A stretch of 64,000 nucleotides of DNA from Iodobacter ciconiae (GTDB taxonomy: Bacteria; Pseudomonadota; Gammaproteobacteria; Burkholderiales; Chitinibacteraceae): the NCBI RefSeq assembly GCF_003952345.1, contig NZ_CP034433.1, positions 620,001 to 684,000 on the forward strand. The letters run 5' to 3'. The translations under genes and the position numbers were made by a program. Positions 25,276 through 34,013 of this stretch are shown here, one piece after another. How positions within the stretch are numbered: the stretch's first letter is position 1; every line of letters starts with the position of its first letter. Below the pieces are notes generated by a model. The model worked only from the letters and a program-made list of their open reading frames with translations. It did not search any database and had not been told where the DNA came from.

Positions 25276-26190
25276 ATGCATCCAACTGAAGCCATGCAGA
25301 TTTTTATCAGGGTCGCGGAACTAGGTAGTTTTACCTTGGCAGCTCAGGCGCTAGCTCAGCCTCGTGCCACGGTTAGCAGTGCCGTGCAGCAGCTGGAAAG
25401 CTGGTTGGGGGTTCAGCTATTGCTACGTACAACCCGTAAAGTGCAAATCACTCCCGATGGGCAGGCTTTTTATGAGCGCAGCCGAGATTTGTTAGCGGAT
25501 ATGGATGAATTGCAAAACCTGTTTCAGCACACCTCGGCCACCCTGAAGGGGCGATTGCGAGTGGATATGCCAGCGGGTATTGCGACGCAGATGGTATTGC
25601 CGCGTTTACCCGAATTTATGGCAGAGCATCCGCAATTACAGATCGAGCTCAGTAGCACGGACCGACGTGTTGATCTGGTCAGGGATGGCTTTGATTGTGT
25701 GATTCGCGTTGGGCAGCTGGCCGACTCAAACTATATCGCTCGGCCATTAGGACAAATGCGGCAAATCAATTGCGCCAGTCCTGCCTATTTGGCGGCACAT
25801 GGTACACCGCTACAGCTGGCGGATCTGGCACAGCATCAGTTGATCCACTACCAGCCCAACCTTGGTGATAAAGTGCTGGGCTGGGAATACCACGACGGAC
25901 AAAGCGTGCAACAGATTCAAATGGGCGGCCTACTTACGGTGAATCATACCGATTCATATCAAGCAGCCTGTGTGGCGGGGTTGGGGCTCATTCAAGTGCC
26001 AGAACTTGGTGTGCAACATTTGCTAGCTAGTGGGCAATTGTGCGAAATTTTGCCGCAGTACTGTGCACCATCTTTACCTATTTCGTTGCTTTATACACAA
26101 CGCCGACATTTATCCAAACGAGTGCAGGTGTTTATGCAATGGATTAGCACAATCAGCGCGCATTATCTAACAAGCACTTCTTCTATTTGA
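25276..26190 (+). CDS. LysR-family transcriptional regulator
   Basis: This 304-residue protein has an N-terminal winged helix (AMQIFIRVAELGSFTLAAQA to LGVQLLLRTTRKVQITPDG, residues 6-60) and a type 2 periplasmic-binding-like effector domain (about 90-300). It belongs to the group that controls a divergent oxidoreductase. It probably regulates the SDR gene and itself. Confidence 0.92.
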   Translation: MHPTEAMQIFIRVAELGSFTLAAQALAQPRATVSSAVQQLESWLGVQLLLRTTRKVQITPDGQAFYERSRDLLADMDELQNLFQHTSATLKGRLRVDMPAGIATQMVLPRLPEFMAEHPQLQIELSSTDRRVDLVRDGFDCVIRVGQLADSNYIARPLGQMRQINCASPAYLAAHGTPLQLADLAQHQLIHYQPNLGDKVLGWEYHDGQSVQQIQMGGLLTVNHTDSYQAACVAGLGLIQVPELGVQHLLASGQLCEILPQYCAPSLPISLLYTQRRHLSKRVQVFMQWISTISAHYLTSTSSI

Positions 26191-26224
26191 AGTAGGGGGG
26201 ATTACCACCCCACCTTGTATCTTG

Positions 26225-26400
26225 TTCCCTGTGGTGGTTAGCTACTACCACACGAGGCAAAGTGAGTTTGGGCCCAACCTTAAGGCATTGACCTTCTCTT
26301 GTAGATCAAACCCTTCGCCTCTCTTCTTTCGCCAAATCAGACACTGAACGGTAGCCAAGGGCGCTGACCCTGTATGCACAAGGCAAGTGGGCGAATTAGG
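26225..26400 (+). ncRNA. Candidate bridge-RNA region of the IS110 element
   Basis: The non-coding end of IS110 elements encodes a bridge RNA that pairs with donor and target DNA. Here a strong hairpin lies at 26230-26252 (nine-base stem TGTGGTGGT with one wobble), followed by about 150 bases of non-coding sequence up to the transposase leader. Position and structure fit; the specific guide loops were not resolved. Confidence 0.35.
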
Positions 26401-26422
26401 CTTTTTTACAGGAAGAGTTCTC

Positions 26423-27406
26423 ATGTTTTATCTTGGTATGGATGTGGCTAAAGCTAAACTCGATTGTTATTTGCTAACCCAGCTTGACCCGCTCAAAGGC
26501 AAAGCCAAAGTCGTTACCAATACCGCCAAAGGTCTCGCCGATTTACTGGCCTGGCTGACTAAAAATCACATCCCTCATGATCAGTTGCACGTCACCATGG
26601 AAGCCACTGGCGTGTATCACGAATTAGCCGCTACGCTGCTACATGATGCTGGCGTGTGCGTCTCGATTGCCAATCCCGCACAGGTCAAACATTTTGGCCA
26701 AGGCCTCGCTGTTCGCACCAAAACCGATGGCGTTGATAGCCAAGTGCTGGCACGTTACTGCGCCATGATTAACCCTGCCGCGTGGCTGCCTCCGCCGCCC
26801 GAAGCCCGCATTTTGAAAGGGTTTCTTGCCCGCCGCGAAGCGATTCTGCAAGACTTGCTGCGCGAACAAAATCGCCAAGAAAAAGCACAGTCGACTGTTA
26901 CACCAGAGCTGATTCATCAGTCGATTAACGACAGCATCGCCTTTCTAAACGCGCAACTCAAAAAGCTGCAAAGCCAAATCGACGATCACATCGACCGCCA
27001 TCCAGGACTGAAAAATGACCTAGATTTACTACAAAGCATCCCTGCAATTGGACCGCAAAGTGGGACACAATTGTTGGCTGTGATGCACATGCATCAGTTC
27101 AATACAGCCGAACAACTATCGGCCTATTTGGGCTTGGTGCCGGTCGAGCGACAATCAGGTTCGTCACTATTAGGTCGCGCTAAACTGTCCAAAGCTGGCC
27201 CTTCGCAAATACGTGCAGTACTTTATATGGCCGCTATTGTTGCCACAAAATACAACCCCCACGTCAAAGCCTTATTTGAACGTTTGCTTGCCCGAGGCAA
27301 GAGCAAAATGTCTGCCTTGGGCGCTTGCATGCGCAAACTGGTACACCTGAGCTTCGGCGTGCTGAAAACACAGAAAAAGTATCAAGCTGAGTATCAAAAT
27401 GCTTGA
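26423..27406 (+). CDS. IS110-family transposase (DEDD recombinase)
   Basis: The 327-residue protein from the ATG at 26423 starts MFYLGMDVAKAKLDCYLL with the first RuvC-like Asp, followed by MEATGVYH (Glu) and KTDGVDSQVLARYC (Asp pair). The C-terminal Transposase_20 domain contains LLQSIPAIGPQSG and the catalytic-Ser region GSSLLGRAKLSK. The start follows AGGAAGAG; a further in-frame ATG 36 bases upstream lacks support. The enzyme catalyses RNA-guided insertion and excision of its own element. Confidence 0.92.
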   Translation: MFYLGMDVAKAKLDCYLLTQLDPLKGKAKVVTNTAKGLADLLAWLTKNHIPHDQLHVTMEATGVYHELAATLLHDAGVCVSIANPAQVKHFGQGLAVRTKTDGVDSQVLARYCAMINPAAWLPPPPEARILKGFLARREAILQDLLREQNRQEKAQSTVTPELIHQSINDSIAFLNAQLKKLQSQIDDHIDRHPGLKNDLDLLQSIPAIGPQSGTQLLAVMHMHQFNTAEQLSAYLGLVPVERQSGSSLLGRAKLSKAGPSQIRAVLYMAAIVATKYNPHVKALFERLLARGKSKMSALGACMRKLVHLSFGVLKTQKKYQAEYQNA

Positions 27407-27478
27407 CCGGCAAGACGGTATCTACTGGCAAGGCCTACTGTCAGATCAAGTCTGAACTTCTACAATTAATTAGGTGCT

Positions 27479-28903
27479 TTACTTAATAGATTTAACGGTT
27501 TCCGCTATTGATTGTGCTTGTTTCTTATCAACTACAAAATCAGACAAGCTTTCATTATGTGCCCGATCTTCCCTAGCGAGTCTGTGCGATGGCACTTGAA
27601 CAATGTTTGAAAAATAGTTGCCTAGTAGTATAAATGCGTTTCGTTGTTCTTCTTCATACCTTTGCCGTTGATAGGTGCGTTTGACCTTGTTTTCTTCTTT
27701 GTGATTTAGGCATAGTTCAATAATGTGTGGCATAACGCCGAGTTCGCCCATTAATGTCGCAGCACTTCGGCGTAAATCATGTGGTGTCCATTTGCCGCCA
27801 AGCATCATCAGGGATTGTGTATCTTTGCTACGTCCAAACATCGGGCTGGTACTTTGTCGATCTGTAATTTGCTTTGTTAGTGTTTTGACACAAACATGTG
27901 TTTCGCCACTACGATTGGGAAACAACCAAATAGGATTATCTATAATTGAAAGCAATTTTTTGATTGATGAGAGACTAAAGTCTGATAAGTAAATTGTGTG
28001 TGGAACGCCATTCTTTGCATTATCGGCTGGAATTTGCCACGTGCGATTTATTAAATCAAAGTGGTGACGTTTTGCGCGCAGTAGCTCTCCCACTCGTGCC
28101 GCGGTACCTAGCAACACGTGTATTGCTGCCTTTGCTTTTAGTGATAAATTACATAAGGGAAGTGCGCTTACGAGGAGTGCACATAATTCCGTTTCATCTA
28201 AGATCCGGTCGCGCTCAGTTTCTTTACCGCCAAAGGCTGTTTTTTTAAGATGGCTCGTAGGATCGTTTTCCAGTAGCCCAGAGCCAATGGCAAAACCAAA
28301 GCATTGACGTAAATCGGATAGCGTGCGATTTGCCATGCGTTTTGCACCGCGTTCTACGATGTCGTTTAATACTTTGGCGATTAATTGGCGTGTGATTTCA
28401 TCAGCGTATAAGCTACCAAGTAGTGGTAATACATCCTTTGCAAAAGCTCTCCGAATTTCAGCTCCACCATCTTTGCGTTCCGCTAGTTGAATTTTGGCCC
28501 ATCGTTCGAATAAATTGGCAAAGGTCATTCGTGCTGCTTGTTGAGCGATTTCGGTTTCTTCACGTTGGCGCTCGTCCTCCGCTTGTAATTTGGCTGCTAC
28601 GAGTGCTTGACGTTTGTTGCGTTCGGCCTCGATGGGGTCTATCCCCTCGCTGCTAGCCAGACGAAGTTCATCTCGTTTTTTGCGAATGCATGAAAGGTCC
28701 GTTTTAGGCCAAGTACCGCAGTGTTTTTCTCTGCGTTTGTTACCGACGCGAAATTGGAAGCTGAAACTTACGCTCACCGAGCCATCACGTTTAACATTAA
28801 CTTTTCCAGATAAGCTTCCCCCGTCACGTAGTACTTCGCCATGTTGTGTGGGTTTTATATTTTTTAACGTTAAAACTTTGAGTTGATTATCTGTGCTTGC
28901 CAT
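27479..28903 (-). CDS. P4-type tyrosine integrase
   Basis: This 474-residue integrase has a DUF4102-type N-terminal arm-binding region (GGSLSGKVNVKRDG), a SAM-like core-binding domain (about 130-220) and the catalytic domain with Arg in AARVGELLRAK, HDLRRSAATL (His-x-x-Arg), LCLNHK and the Tyr in KRTYQR. The start codon faces the tRNA-Pro attachment core 157 bases away. It probably belongs to an element lying to the left, perhaps the one carrying the alpA/yfjI/yfjJ-like genes. The leader repeats TTTCCCCCGACA twice (28904-28926), possible arm-type or operator sites. Confidence 0.9.
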   Translation of the reverse strand: MASTDNQLKVLTLKNIKPTQHGEVLRDGGSLSGKVNVKRDGSVSVSFSFQFRVGNKRREKHCGTWPKTDLSCIRKKRDELRLASSEGIDPIEAERNKRQALVAAKLQAEDERQREETEIAQQAARMTFANLFERWAKIQLAERKDGGAEIRRAFAKDVLPLLGSLYADEITRQLIAKVLNDIVERGAKRMANRTLSDLRQCFGFAIGSGLLENDPTSHLKKTAFGGKETERDRILDETELCALLVSALPLCNLSLKAKAAIHVLLGTAARVGELLRAKRHHFDLINRTWQIPADNAKNGVPHTIYLSDFSLSSIKKLLSIIDNPIWLFPNRSGETHVCVKTLTKQITDRQSTSPMFGRSKDTQSLMMLGGKWTPHDLRRSAATLMGELGVMPHIIELCLNHKEENKVKRTYQRQRYEEEQRNAFILLGNYFSNIVQVPSHRLAREDRAHNESLSDFVVDKKQAQSIAETVKSIK

Positions 28904-28969
28904 TTTTCCCCCGACATTTCCCCCGACAAAATATTCGGTTGTTGTCGGAGATTATCGGACTTTATCCGA

Positions 28970-29059
28970 TGTGATGCAACTGTATGATGTTGAAAATAAA
29001 GGTGATATTGTATGGTTGCTGGTAGCTGTTGGAGTGTATTGGATAAGAATTTACCTTTA
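28970..29059. other. Degenerate sequence where the 5' half of tRNA-Pro would lie
   Basis: Upstream of the attachment core no D-arm or acceptor strand complementary to the 3' end can be formed. The tRNA is therefore not intact here. Confidence 0.6.
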
Positions 29060-29103
29060 TGGGGTGCAAGGGGTAGGAGGTTCGAATCCTCTCATTCCGA
29101 CCA
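29060..29103 (+). other. Attachment site: 3' half of a tRNA-Pro gene
   Basis: The segment starts in a TGGGGT anticodon-loop sequence (GGG anticodon). It runs through GCAAG, the T-arm GGAGGTTCGAATCCTC and acceptor strand CATTCCG to ACCA. This matches the 3' half of bacterial tRNA-Pro, and no 5' half precedes it. Such half-genes are the att cores left by tyrosine-integrase elements. A P4-type integrase lies on its left and a phage integrase on its right. Confidence 0.75.
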
Positions 29104-29119
29104 ACTTAAGTACTTGATT

Positions 29120-29147
29120 AAAGGCCGCTTTTTAAGTGGCCTTTTTT
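29120..29147 (+). terminator. Intrinsic terminator just after the tRNA-Pro fragment
   Basis: AAAGGCC / GGCCTTT arms with an 11-base loop and a T-run. It overlaps the last codons of the phage integrase on the other strand. Confidence 0.7.
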
Positions 29148-30298
29148 CTTTTTGTACTTCTGATAAGGGTCAGTGCGGGAGTTTTGCGGGACGGGTCTTC
29201 TGTCACCTTGTTTGCGGCATCTATCAGCTGGCTTAATTCAGCCGCAGAATAGTGTGTGGTGACGTTTCCATTTGTATGGCCTAGTAACACCTGCCGGTCT
29301 TCATGGCTTACACCAGCCGCCCGTAAGCGTCGGCCAAAGGTGTGCTTTAAGTCGTGCACCCTCACATTGGCGAGTCCTTCGCAGAAAGGGCGCTTAGTTT
29401 CTTCTGCCATCCGTTCTGCTGCCCTGTTTCTTGCTTTACGCCAGGCGTGATCATTCATTCTCGCAAGGCAACGGCCTTCATATGGGAATACCCATTCCTC
29501 ATTAATTTCGCGCTGATTGCTTATAACCTGTTTTGCCATCTCATTTAAAATGATCACTCGGTCATCTCCATTTTTTACACCGCGTGCGCCATCTCTTCCG
29601 CCAAAATTCCAAGGCACTACAAAAACGCTGGTATTTAATTCCGGGATTTTTACTTCCCATTCCCAGCGCAATTTGCAGACCTCTTGTTCCCGTACTCCAA
29701 CATTCACTTTAAACAATGCCATTCTTTTTAAATGCTCTGGCAGTTCCATTATTAAATATCGCTGTTCATCAAAATTAAGAGGGTAGGGCTCGCGGGCGGT
29801 TTCTTTTTCATTTAGCTTGGCAATCATTGGGGGTGAATCAAGCCATGTCATCCCGTGCTCATCGCGCCAACTGCGAGAGGCTAGATTTAATACCCGGATA
29901 ACTTTCTCTAAGGCCATATTGATGGTGCGATGGCTAACCCCCTGTAATAGGCGGGCCTCAATAAATGCGGCTAATGTCCCGTCGTGTAATTTATTTAATG
30001 GGCAATTACCAATAAATGGATCCAACTGAGAAAAAATGAGGGCAGTTAATTTAATAGAAGGCTGCTCCAAATTATCCCGCAAGTATTTCGTTGCGGCCTC
30101 TCGCCAGATCCGCTCTGGCCGAATGCCATAAACCGTGGCATTACGGATTGCCTCCAGCCGGTGGATTAAGTAGCTTTCTGCTTCTTCCCTGTCGCCTGTG
30201 CCAGTGCTTTCGCAAAGTCGTCCGTACCCCTTAATTTGTTTGTCGATGTGCCAGGCACCTGACCGGAGCGTAAGACCGGTGATATTCTTTCTTGCCAT
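29132..30298 (-). CDS. Phage tyrosine integrase
   Basis: This 388-residue protein has an N-terminal SAM-like region (about 70-160) and a catalytic domain with VGVREQEV (Arg), HDLKHTFGRRLRAAG (His-x-x-x-x-x-x-Arg), LLGHTNGNVTTHYSA (His and nucleophilic Tyr). Its stop lies 28 bases from the tRNA-Pro core. This lambda-like arrangement, with int reading toward att, marks it as the integrase of the prophage to the right. It is not closely similar to the P4-type integrase on the other side. Its start overlaps the 3' end of the next upstream gene. Confidence 0.9.
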   Translation of the reverse strand: MARKNITGLTLRSGAWHIDKQIKGYGRLCESTGTGDREEAESYLIHRLEAIRNATVYGIRPERIWREAATKYLRDNLEQPSIKLTALIFSQLDPFIGNCPLNKLHDGTLAAFIEARLLQGVSHRTINMALEKVIRVLNLASRSWRDEHGMTWLDSPPMIAKLNEKETAREPYPLNFDEQRYLIMELPEHLKRMALFKVNVGVREQEVCKLRWEWEVKIPELNTSVFVVPWNFGGRDGARGVKNGDDRVIILNEMAKQVISNQREINEEWVFPYEGRCLARMNDHAWRKARNRAAERMAEETKRPFCEGLANVRVHDLKHTFGRRLRAAGVSHEDRQVLLGHTNGNVTTHYSAAELSQLIDAANKVTEDPSRKTPALTLIRSTKRKKAT

Positions 30299-30567
30299 GT
30301 TGAGATCTCTTTATGTTGTCTTTCTACGGGGCCGGTTTTCGGAATATTGGCAGCTGGTACTCTGCAGCCATTGATACGCTGAAAGCCGACGTCTTGTTTG
30401 TATTGGGTTACCCATTCATCCAAGTCGAGCCGGTCAAATGCGACGCCTTGAATACCGATAGGAACGGCGACAACATTAGGCTCGACTGTCTTTGTAAACT
30501 CGTTTTTATTCATGCCCAGATAGGCAGGGGCATCGCTTTTACGGATAAGCCTTGGGAGGATTTGCAT
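30166..30567 (-). CDS. Excisionase-like helix-turn-helix protein
   Basis: This 133-residue protein starts with a segment typical of MerR/excisionase-like proteins next to phage integrases: RLIRKSDAPAYLGMNKNEFT, then IPIGIQ-type wing and FDRLDLDEWV. The C-terminal part (GTSTNKLRGTDDFAKALAQA) recurs in related phage proteins. The last 133 bases overlap the integrase start in another frame. It probably acts as directionality factor or transcriptional regulator. Confidence 0.6.
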   Translation of the reverse strand: MQILPRLIRKSDAPAYLGMNKNEFTKTVEPNVVAVPIGIQGVAFDRLDLDEWVTQYKQDVGFQRINGCRVPAANIPKTGPVERQHKEISTWQERISPVLRSGQVPGTSTNKLRGTDDFAKALAQATGKKQKAT

Positions 30568-30579
30568 AGGAGTGTCCTT

Positions 30580-30819
30580 TTATCGGCCTGCAATACGCTG
30601 GGCTTTTTGTTTTGTGGCGTTATGCCCTTGCCAGTCTCTGGCGCACTCTTCGCAGCAGAACACTGCATCATTGACGGCGACCGCGCTGCACCAGCGGCAT
30701 TCCCCGCTGGGTTGAGGGGTTTTATCTTTGCTTAGCTTTGCATTGGCGTAGTGGGCTGCGATGGCGTTGCAGCGCATCAGCTCGGATACGTCGCTGGCTT
30801 GGTCTATCTTGTCGCTCAT
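30580..30819 (-). CDS. Small zinc-finger protein
   Basis: This 79-residue protein contains CRWCSAVAVNDAVFCCEECA (about residues 39-58), a four-Cys zinc-binding site. It lies between the excisionase-like gene and the gpA operon. The family resembles small phage zinc-ribbon/DksA-like proteins; its target is unknown. Confidence 0.6.
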   Translation of the reverse strand: MSDKIDQASDVSELMRCNAIAAHYANAKLSKDKTPQPSGECRWCSAVAVNDAVFCCEECARDWQGHNATKQKAQRIAGR

Positions 30820-30906
30820 GGTTCAGATTCCTATTCAGATCGATGAATGATTAAGCTGCTTACGTCAGGCTGGATGCGGCAGGCGTAGCAGGGCCTTGGT
30901 CGTGCT

Positions 30907-32817
30907 TTAAATTTTGTTTTTGGCGTCGAGATAAGCCTGAGCACCGTACTTTCGAGCGTTAATTCTTGCTCGTTCACTTAGATCCGGTGGGGGAGCTTCT
31001 CTTCTTATGCCTTTATCATTAAGTGCCTGATCCAAAGTGCAGGAAACAGTTAATGCCACATGTCCTAGGGTCGAAGGCTTCGCCCTCTCCCGACGCTTGC
31101 GCTTCGCTTCAGCGGCAAAGGCCACCCCTAAAAACACGGCTTCTTGTTTCTGCTTCTGGGCGCGTTTCATTTCGGCCACTTCGTGCGGGCTGTATTCGAT
31201 ATGCGATGCACCCTTAAACGGGCCTTTTTGCGCTTGGCAAGTTTTACCTAGCCGCGCTTTGCCTTTGGCTCCCCATTGCACTTTCCAGCCTTCCTTATGG
31301 GTAAGTACCTGGCCGCGCTGACTCTTTACGCCACAAATCACTGCAACCACTTCGCCATAGCCGTTGATTTGTTCACGTTTTACCAGCTCCAGCGGGTCGT
31401 TTTCCATGGCGACCATATACGCTCTGAAGTCGCCCTTATCAGCGGCGTCCCATGCGCTGCCCAAAATACGGGTAGGGCAAATGATCTGCCCATCAAGATG
31501 TAAATCGCGTAAAGCGGTGAGGGGGGCCAGCACATCGGCGCGGCCAGAACGCATCGCCTTCATGGCTTCGGTAATGCAGGGCTGCAAATTGCCGTCGATT
31601 AATCCCTTGGCGGCTTCAGCAATGGCAGGCTCTTTATCCAGTGCAATAAGTTGCTCTAACAAGGTTTCGGCGTCTTTGCGCACGCGGCGGGATTCGCGGT
31701 AAGGCGTGACCGGAGCGGTGCCAAACATCTGAAACTGACGGCGGCCCAAAATACGCGCCCAGGTAGTTGCACGTTGTGCGCCGCTGATGGCATCCATACC
31801 GGCTTCGGTATCGCCGTCTACTTTGTAGCCGTCGATATTTTTTGCAATGTAGGCGATGGCATAAGCCACGGCGGCATAAACCATGTCCTGGCCTTTGCGT
31901 GGCTTGATGGGGTCGATCTTTACGCGGACTTTTTGGGCGTTTTTTTCATCGGGTTCGGCTTGCAGATACTTATCGCGGATGATCTTCAGGGCTTCGCTGG
32001 CGTGCTGCGGCTTCACAAAAAAGATTAAGTGCCAGTGCGGGGTACCGTCTTTGTGCGGCTCTAAAGTGCGCAGCCCCATAAAATCAATTTCGGCTTTGCT
32101 AAATTGGGTACGGCATTGCGCCCAGCACTGGGTCAAATAGCTGGCGGTTTGTTGCTGGCTAAAACCATTCCATTTTTTATTAAGGATCAGCTTTAAGTGC
32201 GGTTTTTCGCCGACGCTGGTGCAGCGGTGATAACAACCTGGTGCCGTCAGCGTGATGGCATAAGCGCGGTAGCCGATTTCTTGTGCTCGTTCGGCCATGC
32301 CCTTCATGCGGACAATTAACTCGGTGCGCTTGTTCTTGCCGTTGGCCATACTGCCTGCCAGTACATCAGCCATATCGATGACTTCACCATCGGGCGAAAT
32401 AGCCACCGCTTCGGCCATGGCCACCGCGCTTTGCTGGGCGCGGATCACCATCCGTTCTAAATTCCACGGGCTGACATAAGCCTGGTCTTTGCCCATGCCG
32501 ATACCGTAGGAATAAGCGCGGGCTTCGGCGGCGCGGATGGCGAGCGTGCGCAAGCGCTTGCTCCACCATTTATCTGACTTGATCCGGGCGGCCAGCTCCA
32601 GCACATAACGGCGCTGGGACGGCTTCATTTTTTGGTAATCGAGATGCTTAACGCCGTGCTCAGGCAATACAATCCAGCCGCGAGCCACCACCATTTCTAG
32701 CAACTCCAGCGGTGCTTCGATATTTGAACAACGAACGGCAAATTCTTTCGCCTTGGAGCGGCACTCGCTATCTGTTGCGGTTTCAAGCCATGCCTGCAAA
32801 TTGAATTTGGGATTCAT
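30907..32817 (-). CDS. P2 gpA-like replication endonuclease (rolling-circle initiator)
   Basis: The 636-residue protein from the ATG at 32817 has the HUH motif PHWHLIFFV (near residue 270) with the preceding TLTAPGCYHRCTS strand. The paired-tyrosine helix of P2 gpA-type initiators lies within YAAVAYAIAYIAKN (near residue 325). It nicks the phage origin and primes rolling-circle replication. Translation is coupled to the upstream gene by an ATGA overlap, which fixes the start. The C-terminus is rich in Lys/Arg. Confidence 0.92.
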   Translation of the reverse strand: MNPKFNLQAWLETATDSECRSKAKEFAVRCSNIEAPLELLEMVVARGWIVLPEHGVKHLDYQKMKPSQRRYVLELAARIKSDKWWSKRLRTLAIRAAEARAYSYGIGMGKDQAYVSPWNLERMVIRAQQSAVAMAEAVAISPDGEVIDMADVLAGSMANGKNKRTELIVRMKGMAERAQEIGYRAYAITLTAPGCYHRCTSVGEKPHLKLILNKKWNGFSQQQTASYLTQCWAQCRTQFSKAEIDFMGLRTLEPHKDGTPHWHLIFFVKPQHASEALKIIRDKYLQAEPDEKNAQKVRVKIDPIKPRKGQDMVYAAVAYAIAYIAKNIDGYKVDGDTEAGMDAISGAQRATTWARILGRRQFQMFGTAPVTPYRESRRVRKDAETLLEQLIALDKEPAIAEAAKGLIDGNLQPCITEAMKAMRSGRADVLAPLTALRDLHLDGQIICPTRILGSAWDAADKGDFRAYMVAMENDPLELVKREQINGYGEVVAVICGVKSQRGQVLTHKEGWKVQWGAKGKARLGKTCQAQKGPFKGASHIEYSPHEVAEMKRAQKQKQEAVFLGVAFAAEAKRKRRERAKPSTLGHVALTVSCTLDQALNDKGIRREAPPPDLSERARINARKYGAQAYLDAKNKI

Positions 32818-33272
32818 TGCGCGGTCGCCTTGGCATACCAAGCGTTTTGCAGCGTGGTTTCGCCTTCTGCGATGACGCTACCCAGCAAGCCGCGTATCTG
32901 TTTCAGCTTGGCGGATTCACGGGGTAAATCAAATTGACTCAGGCGGGCCATGCGGGCATGGATGGCCGCGTCGGCTTTTTGTGCCCAGGCGAGTAAATCG
33001 GCCAGCTCTTGGTTTTCTGCCTGATTTAATATCGGCAAAGGTTTGCGCTGTGGCTTGAGAGTAGCAAGGACTTCTTCGCCGTCGTCAGCATAGATAAAGG
33101 CAGGGCGTTCTTGTTTTACATCTGGAACGGGCATGGCCGGGGCGTTTCTGACCATGGCTAAAACACGGCTTCGCGCATCCACATTGATCTTTGTCGCCAC
33201 ACAGCGCTTAGGTTCTAAAGCGCTGGCAGGTAGATCAATCTTTGTTTGCAACTGCTTTGCGAGAGCGGCCAT
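32814..33272 (-). CDS. Hypothetical phage protein upstream of gpA
   Basis: I do not recognise this 152-residue protein. It is largely helical in its second half (ENQELADLLAWAQKADAAIH onward) with no membrane segment. The ATGA overlap with gpA suggests a replication or accessory role. Its leader contains ACGTCTGGA before the start, the same motif as before the DUF932 gene. Confidence 0.55.
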   Translation of the reverse strand: MAALAKQLQTKIDLPASALEPKRCVATKINVDARSRVLAMVRNAPAMPVPDVKQERPAFIYADDGEEVLATLKPQRKPLPILNQAENQELADLLAWAQKADAAIHARMARLSQFDLPRESAKLKQIRGLLGSVIAEGETTLQNAWYAKATAQ

Positions 33273-33355
33273 GTTTTATCCAGACGTGACAAAGCCCCTG
33301 CGGTTGTTAAACAGGCGCGGGAAGGCTTAGATAAAAAGGGGGGGATTACTTCAGG

Positions 33356-33607
33356 TTAAAGCGCGAGGGGGAGTTGCTGTTCTTTAAATTTCGGATCGTT
33401 AGATGGGGGAAAGTCTGTCCATTTAAATACTTCCTGATCTTCGCTGTACTTTGCGACCCTTGCCTCGGTGATCTGAAAGCCGACTTTTAGCCTGGCTCCA
33501 CAACTTCGGCAACCGACTTGAGCGGTGGTGGCGGTTGGAGTAATCCGGACGCTGGTTCGCGTATGCGTTTTAGAATTACAGTATGGGCAATGAATCTCTA
33601 CGGCCAT
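33356..33607 (-). CDS. Ogr/Delta-like zinc-finger late activator
   Basis: The 83-residue protein from the ATG at 33607 has CPYCNSKTHTRTS followed by GCRSCGARLKVGF, the Cys-x2-Cys...Cys-x2-Cys finger of the P2 Ogr family. Ogr proteins activate late capsid, tail and lysis promoters through RNA polymerase alpha. A longer frame extends 51 bases upstream, but the internal start matches the family length. Confidence 0.8.
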   Translation of the reverse strand: MAVEIHCPYCNSKTHTRTSVRITPTATTAQVGCRSCGARLKVGFQITEARVAKYSEDQEVFKWTDFPPSNDPKFKEQQLPLAL

Positions 33608-33717
33608 GATGATTACTCCAAAGCTAACAAAAATTACAAAAGCAAAAGGCAGAGCCACAAACGACTACCATTCGTCGGGCAAAGCGCTTATATTTCTCTA
33701 CGAAACGTAGTCGCGCC

Positions 33718-33984
33718 TTAAGCAACAGCGGCTTGTTCTATCTCGGTAAGAGCTATGTCTTCTATGTTTTTAAGCTCTTCTGCTGGGATTTCAATCCCAC
33801 GAAAAGCCAAGCCTTCCAAGATCAGCAATCGGCACATAGAAGCAACAGACCTTGATTCTTGTTTTGCGATTGAACCCACAATGGGGTGCTCAATTGTTGT
33901 TAACCGTAAATTGATGCCTCGGCGGCTGAGCAGGCCGCGCGGCGCTCTGGGCATTGTCTGGTCGCCTGCCTCGTTTTCTATCAT
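33718..33984 (-). CDS. Putative ribbon-helix-helix DNA-binding protein
   Basis: This 88-residue protein has a short strand INLRLTT followed by helices HPIVGSIAKQESRSVASMCR and LLILEGLAF. This pattern is typical of Arc/CopG-type ribbon-helix-helix regulators. It is divergent from the repressor gene and partly overlaps its upstream region, the place of a Cox/Apl-type lytic regulator. The alternative start MPRAP lies nine codons in. Confidence 0.5.
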   Translation of the reverse strand: MIENEAGDQTMPRAPRGLLSRRGINLRLTTIEHPIVGSIAKQESRSVASMCRLLILEGLAFRGIEIPAEELKNIEDIALTEIEQAAVA

Positions 33985-34013
33985 TGTTTAAGTTACCATT
34001 AAGGTTATTTAGA

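Larger units (their letters stand above)
26210..27430 (+). mobile_element. Intact IS110-family insertion sequence
   Basis: The element holds one DEDD transposase gene, a structured non-coding 5' segment and a 3' end CAAGACGGTATCT just after the stop. The same terminal motif is present in the second IS110 (minus strand, near 62900) and in the remnant at 20259. Exact ends cannot be fixed because IS110 elements make no clear inverted repeats; the limits given are approximate. Confidence 0.7.

Noticed and set aside
28970..29103. An intact tRNA gene
   Set aside because: Only the 3' half folds. The upstream bases cannot form the D-arm or pair with the acceptor strand.
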